From Companilactobacillus suantsaicola (GTDB taxonomy: Bacteria; Bacillota; Bacilli; Lactobacillales; Lactobacillaceae): 53,553 nucleotides of DNA. The DNA lies in assembly GCF_004745525.1 (NCBI RefSeq), contig NZ_RKLY01000019.1:1-53553 (forward strand), read 5' to 3'. Under the pieces are notes generated by a model that was given only the letters and a program-made list of their open reading frames with translations, was not told the origin of the DNA and searched no databases. The translations under genes were made by a program, and so were the position numbers. Shown here piece by piece: positions 51,195 through 53,553 of the stretch; position 1 is the first letter of the stretch, and every line of letters starts with the position of its first letter.

Positions 51195-52184
51195 ATGTCT
51201 ATAAAGAAAGAAATGAAAAAAATTTTACCAAGTGTTATTGTTAAAGAAATAAAGAAAATGAATAAAAGAAGATTTCTTTATAAGAATTATTTGAACGATT
51301 TAAATGGTTATTCCAAATACTCCGGAATGTGGGAACGAAGTGATGAAAAACAGATCAAAGCTAAACTGATTTTTTATTCTCATGCGATAGAAAAAGGATT
51401 GAGTCATCCCAATTTTAGAGTTAGGTTTGGCAAAAGAGCACTAAATAATCTATTTCATTATTTAAGTAAGTATAACGAATTAAATTATAATTTGAATTCA
51501 ATGGAATACTTGAATGCCATTTCTGTTTTAAAGGCATATGATGATAAACATAAAAATTTAAATGTTCCTATGCCAAAGTTTCATAAAAAGTTTGATAGAT
51601 TTAAGTATGACAGTGCTCCAGATGTTGCAGGTAGTGATGTTTTATACTTGAACAAAAAAAATATGTCGTTTTCAGAGTTGATTTTTGAACGACATAGTGT
51701 AAGAGAATTTGATGATTCAAATGTTGATCTATCAAAAGTGAAAAATTCAGTAGAAATGGCAATAAGAACTCCTTCTGTCTGCAATAGACAGCCTTGGAAA
51801 GTTTATCTAACTAATGATTCTAAAAGAATAAAAAAGTTACTAGAATTGCAAGGCGGGTTCAAAGGTTACACCATTCCTCCAGTTTTGTCTTTGGTAACTG
51901 TGGACCTATCTAGTTTTATATCTGTGACTGAAAGAAATGAGCCATTTGTTGATGGTGGAATGTTTGTTATGTCATTTCTATATGCCCTAACTGATAATGG
52001 CCTTGCTTCATGTACTTTAAATACTATGAGGCCTGTACCTGTTTTGGATGAGATAAAAAGTATAATGGGTATCTCCAGTTCAGAGGTGTTAATAAGCTTT
52101 ATAGCGATTGGTAATTATAAAAAAGAATATAGAGTTGCTAAATCACATAGGAAAAATATTAATGATATTATGATAACTGACTGA
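51195..52184 (+). CDS. Nitroreductase-fold protein in the EPS cluster
   Basis: This 329-aa protein has a C-terminal nitroreductase domain (about 155-320) with ERHSVREFD and TPSVCNRQPWKVY, the FMN-binding pattern. An unrecognised N-terminal region of about 130 residues, rich in Lys and aromatic residues, precedes it. Such proteins occur beside pyruvyl transferases in polysaccharide loci, but their reaction is not clear. AAAGGAG precedes ATG 51195. Confidence 0.75.
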   Translation: MSIKKEMKKILPSVIVKEIKKMNKRRFLYKNYLNDLNGYSKYSGMWERSDEKQIKAKLIFYSHAIEKGLSHPNFRVRFGKRALNNLFHYLSKYNELNYNLNSMEYLNAISVLKAYDDKHKNLNVPMPKFHKKFDRFKYDSAPDVAGSDVLYLNKKNMSFSELIFERHSVREFDDSNVDLSKVKNSVEMAIRTPSVCNRQPWKVYLTNDSKRIKKLLELQGGFKGYTIPPVLSLVTVDLSSFISVTERNEPFVDGGMFVMSFLYALTDNGLASCTLNTMRPVPVLDEIKSIMGISSSEVLISFIAIGNYKKEYRVAKSHRKNINDIMITD

Positions 52185-52248
52185 TTTTACTAATTAAACG
52201 TTACTATGATTCTCAAAGTTTATATATTAATTTGAGGGAGAGTTTGTT

Positions 52249-53343
52249 ATGAATGGCAATAAAAGAAAAAAGAAACATGTCTTAAGAAATGTCTTTTTAT
52301 CCGTTATTCTATTGATTATATTGGGGGGAGCCGCATATGGAATGTCACGTTATCGTGGTGTGAAAGATTCTGTTAATAGTTCTTTTAAGCCATCTGGTGT
52401 AACTAAAGAACGTGATGTAAGTGATGCTCTAAAGAATAAGAAACCTATTTCTATTTTATTAATGGGGACAGATACCGGTGCCTTAGGACGTGATTATAAA
52501 GGTCGTACTGATAGTATGATGGTTATCACTTTGAATCCTAAGAATCAAAAGACAACTGTAACAAGTATTCCTCGTGATACAGCTGTTAATATTCCTGGGT
52601 ACAAATCAGTTTCACCAGCAAAAATTAATGCAGCATACTCATATGGTCAAACAAAGACAGCAATTAATACTGTTCAAAAACTTTTGAATGTTCCAATCGA
52701 TTTCTATGCACTTATTAATATGGGTGGAATGGAAAAAGTTATTAATAAAGTCGGTGGAGTAGATGTTACTCCTACATTGAGTTTTACCTATGAAGGGTAC
52801 AGTTTCAAAAAAGGCGAAAAGACTCATATGAATGGTAAAAAAGCCTTAGCTTATTCTCGTATGCGTTATGATGATCCAAAGGGTGATTATGGTCGTCAAA
52901 CTCGTCAAAGAGAAGTTCTTACTTCATTGGTACATAAAAGTACTTCAATCTCGACATTATTGAATCAAAGTTTCATCAATTCATTATCTGATCAAACGCA
53001 AACAGATTTAACCTTTGATGAATTGACAGCACTTGCTAAGGATTATAATTCTGTAAGAAAGCATACTTCTGAAACACATCTACAAGGTGAAAGTAAGGAA
53101 GTTGCCAAACAAAGTATGGAAGTAATGAAGAAGTCAGAATTACAACGTGTTACTGATTTTATTCGTGAGAATCTTGATTTATCTAAAGCTAAGACTGGTA
53201 CTATCGCATATGATCCAGCCACCGAAAGTTCTAAGACAAATCAAACTGCTGAAGATATCAATAATATTGGTTCTCAATCTAACTCTAGCTCTTCAAACGG
53301 AACTGGTTCTGGTAATAGTGGTTATTCAAATTCTGGATATTGA
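52249..53343 (+). CDS. LytR-CpsA-Psr family glycopolymer ligase
   Basis: This 364-aa protein has a short basic cytoplasmic start, one membrane helix (about 11-31) and an LCP domain (about 60-275). Motifs are L-L-M-G-T-D, G-R-T-D-S-M-M-V, S-I-P-R-D-T and R-M-R-Y-D-D-P-K-G-D-Y-G-R-Q-x-R-Q. The C-terminal tail is Ser/Asn/Gly-rich (about 342-364). LCP enzymes transfer lipid-linked polymers to peptidoglycan, so the polymer made here is probably wall-anchored. GGGAG precedes ATG 52249. Confidence 0.95.
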   Translation: MNGNKRKKKHVLRNVFLSVILLIILGGAAYGMSRYRGVKDSVNSSFKPSGVTKERDVSDALKNKKPISILLMGTDTGALGRDYKGRTDSMMVITLNPKNQKTTVTSIPRDTAVNIPGYKSVSPAKINAAYSYGQTKTAINTVQKLLNVPIDFYALINMGGMEKVINKVGGVDVTPTLSFTYEGYSFKKGEKTHMNGKKALAYSRMRYDDPKGDYGRQTRQREVLTSLVHKSTSISTLLNQSFINSLSDQTQTDLTFDELTALAKDYNSVRKHTSETHLQGESKEVAKQSMEVMKKSELQRVTDFIRENLDLSKAKTGTIAYDPATESSKTNQTAEDINNIGSQSNSSSSNGTGSGNSGYSNSGY

Positions 53344-53345
53344 TT

Positions 53346-53378
53346 TATAAAGAGATATGTCACCTTTGACATATCTCT
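53346..53378 (+). terminator. Terminator of the EPS cluster
   Basis: AAAGAGATATGTCA / TGACATATCTCTTT is followed by a T-rich run. It closes the cluster of 16 genes. Confidence 0.9.
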
Positions 53379-53434
53379 TTATTTTTCAAATTTACAAAAA
53401 AATCGGGAAAAACCTGAATTAAAGAAAAATGAAT

Positions 53435-53461
53435 TGTAAGCAGTAAATAACCGACCGTATT
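53435..53461. repeat. 27-bp inverted repeat, right arm
   Basis: This is the exact reverse complement of 93-119. It lies after the EPS terminator and before the last, partial gene. Confidence 0.75.
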
Positions 53462-53488
53462 CTCTCGGTCCACAATAAGCGATATGAT

Positions 53489-53520
53489 TACCTCATCAAA
53501 ATAAATGGTGAGGTATTTTT
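53489..53520 (+). promoter_or_regulatory. Hairpin covering the last gene's ribosome binding site
   Basis: TACCTCA (53489-53495) pairs with TGAGGTA (53509-53515) and is followed by T5. It could terminate transcription or hide the GTGAGG site of the next start. Confidence 0.45.
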
Positions 53521-53521
53521 A

Positions 53522-53553
53522 ATGGACGAAAAGCCGGATATTGTAAAAGTTCA
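53522..53553 (+). CDS. 5' end of a gene cut by the window
   Basis: ATG 53522 after GGTGAGG opens a frame MDEKPDIVKV that runs off the window end. Ten codons are too few to assign a family. Confidence 0.5.
   Translation, partial: MDEKPDIVKV

Overview
The window is AT-rich, densely coding and Gram-positive in style: strong AGGAGG-type ribosome binding sites, TTGACA/TATAAT promoters and many rho-independent terminators. The gene families fit a lactic acid bacterium: acetolactate synthase/decarboxylase, PTS plus 6-phospho-beta-glucosidase, phenolic acid decarboxylase with PadR, an Nramp manganese transporter with a DtxR-type regulator, and an eps/cps cluster with CpsB/C/D and LytR-CpsA-Psr proteins. 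I place it in Lactobacillaceae, possibly Companilactobacillus or a relative. The genus is an inference; no database was searched. I see no rRNA, tRNA, intact insertion sequence or CRISPR array.

Layout. 1-3.2 kb is a toxin-antitoxin cluster: HicAB, an Fst-like type I system with antisense RNA, an MqsR-like toxin with an HTH-Panacea antitoxin, and an orphan HicA. 3.3-9.5 kb has two DHA2-type MFS pumps, a glutathione peroxidase, a sugar O-acetyltransferase, a TetR regulator and a Mor-like DNA-binding protein. 9.6-13.0 kb (minus strand) is an exopolysaccharide operon with an EAL-domain protein, a PgaD-like protein, a PgaC-like synthase and a secreted metzincin protease. 13.6-19.4 kb is a beta-glucoside module (PTS, esterase, GH1, LacI regulator). 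19.9-21.9 kb holds tandem EamA transporters. 22.0-24.1 kb is an unusual locus with an AbiEi-like antitoxin, an sce7726-type nuclease-fold protein and a small AAA-like protein lacking a proper Walker A. 24.1-27.1 kb is the acetoin pathway with a divergent MarR regulator. 28.3-31.6 kb is the manganese module. 31.7-38.6 kb mixes peptide deformylase, an 80-bp tandem repeat, a GT8 enzyme, an ATPase + TOPRIM defence pair, an RHH + SPFH pair, a second type I-like locus and padA-padR. 39.1-53.3 kb is one long Wzx/Wzy-type capsule/EPS cluster predicted to build a polymer carrying glycerol-phosphate and pyruvate groups.

The most unusual signal is a family of six intergenic modules of about 175 bp plus one remnant (5.36-6.03, 13.15-13.46, 19.62-19.79 and 27.55-28.20 kb). 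Their primary sequences differ, but the same helices are kept by paired substitutions: a variable 16-21 bp terminal arm, a 6-bp junction helix and two hairpins. Two pairs sit tail-to-tail in dyads of about 650 bp with a central hairpin. This looks like a structured RNA, or a mobile element whose structure is conserved. I do not recognise it. A perfect 27-bp inverted repeat also lies near both ends of the window, about 53.3 kb apart.
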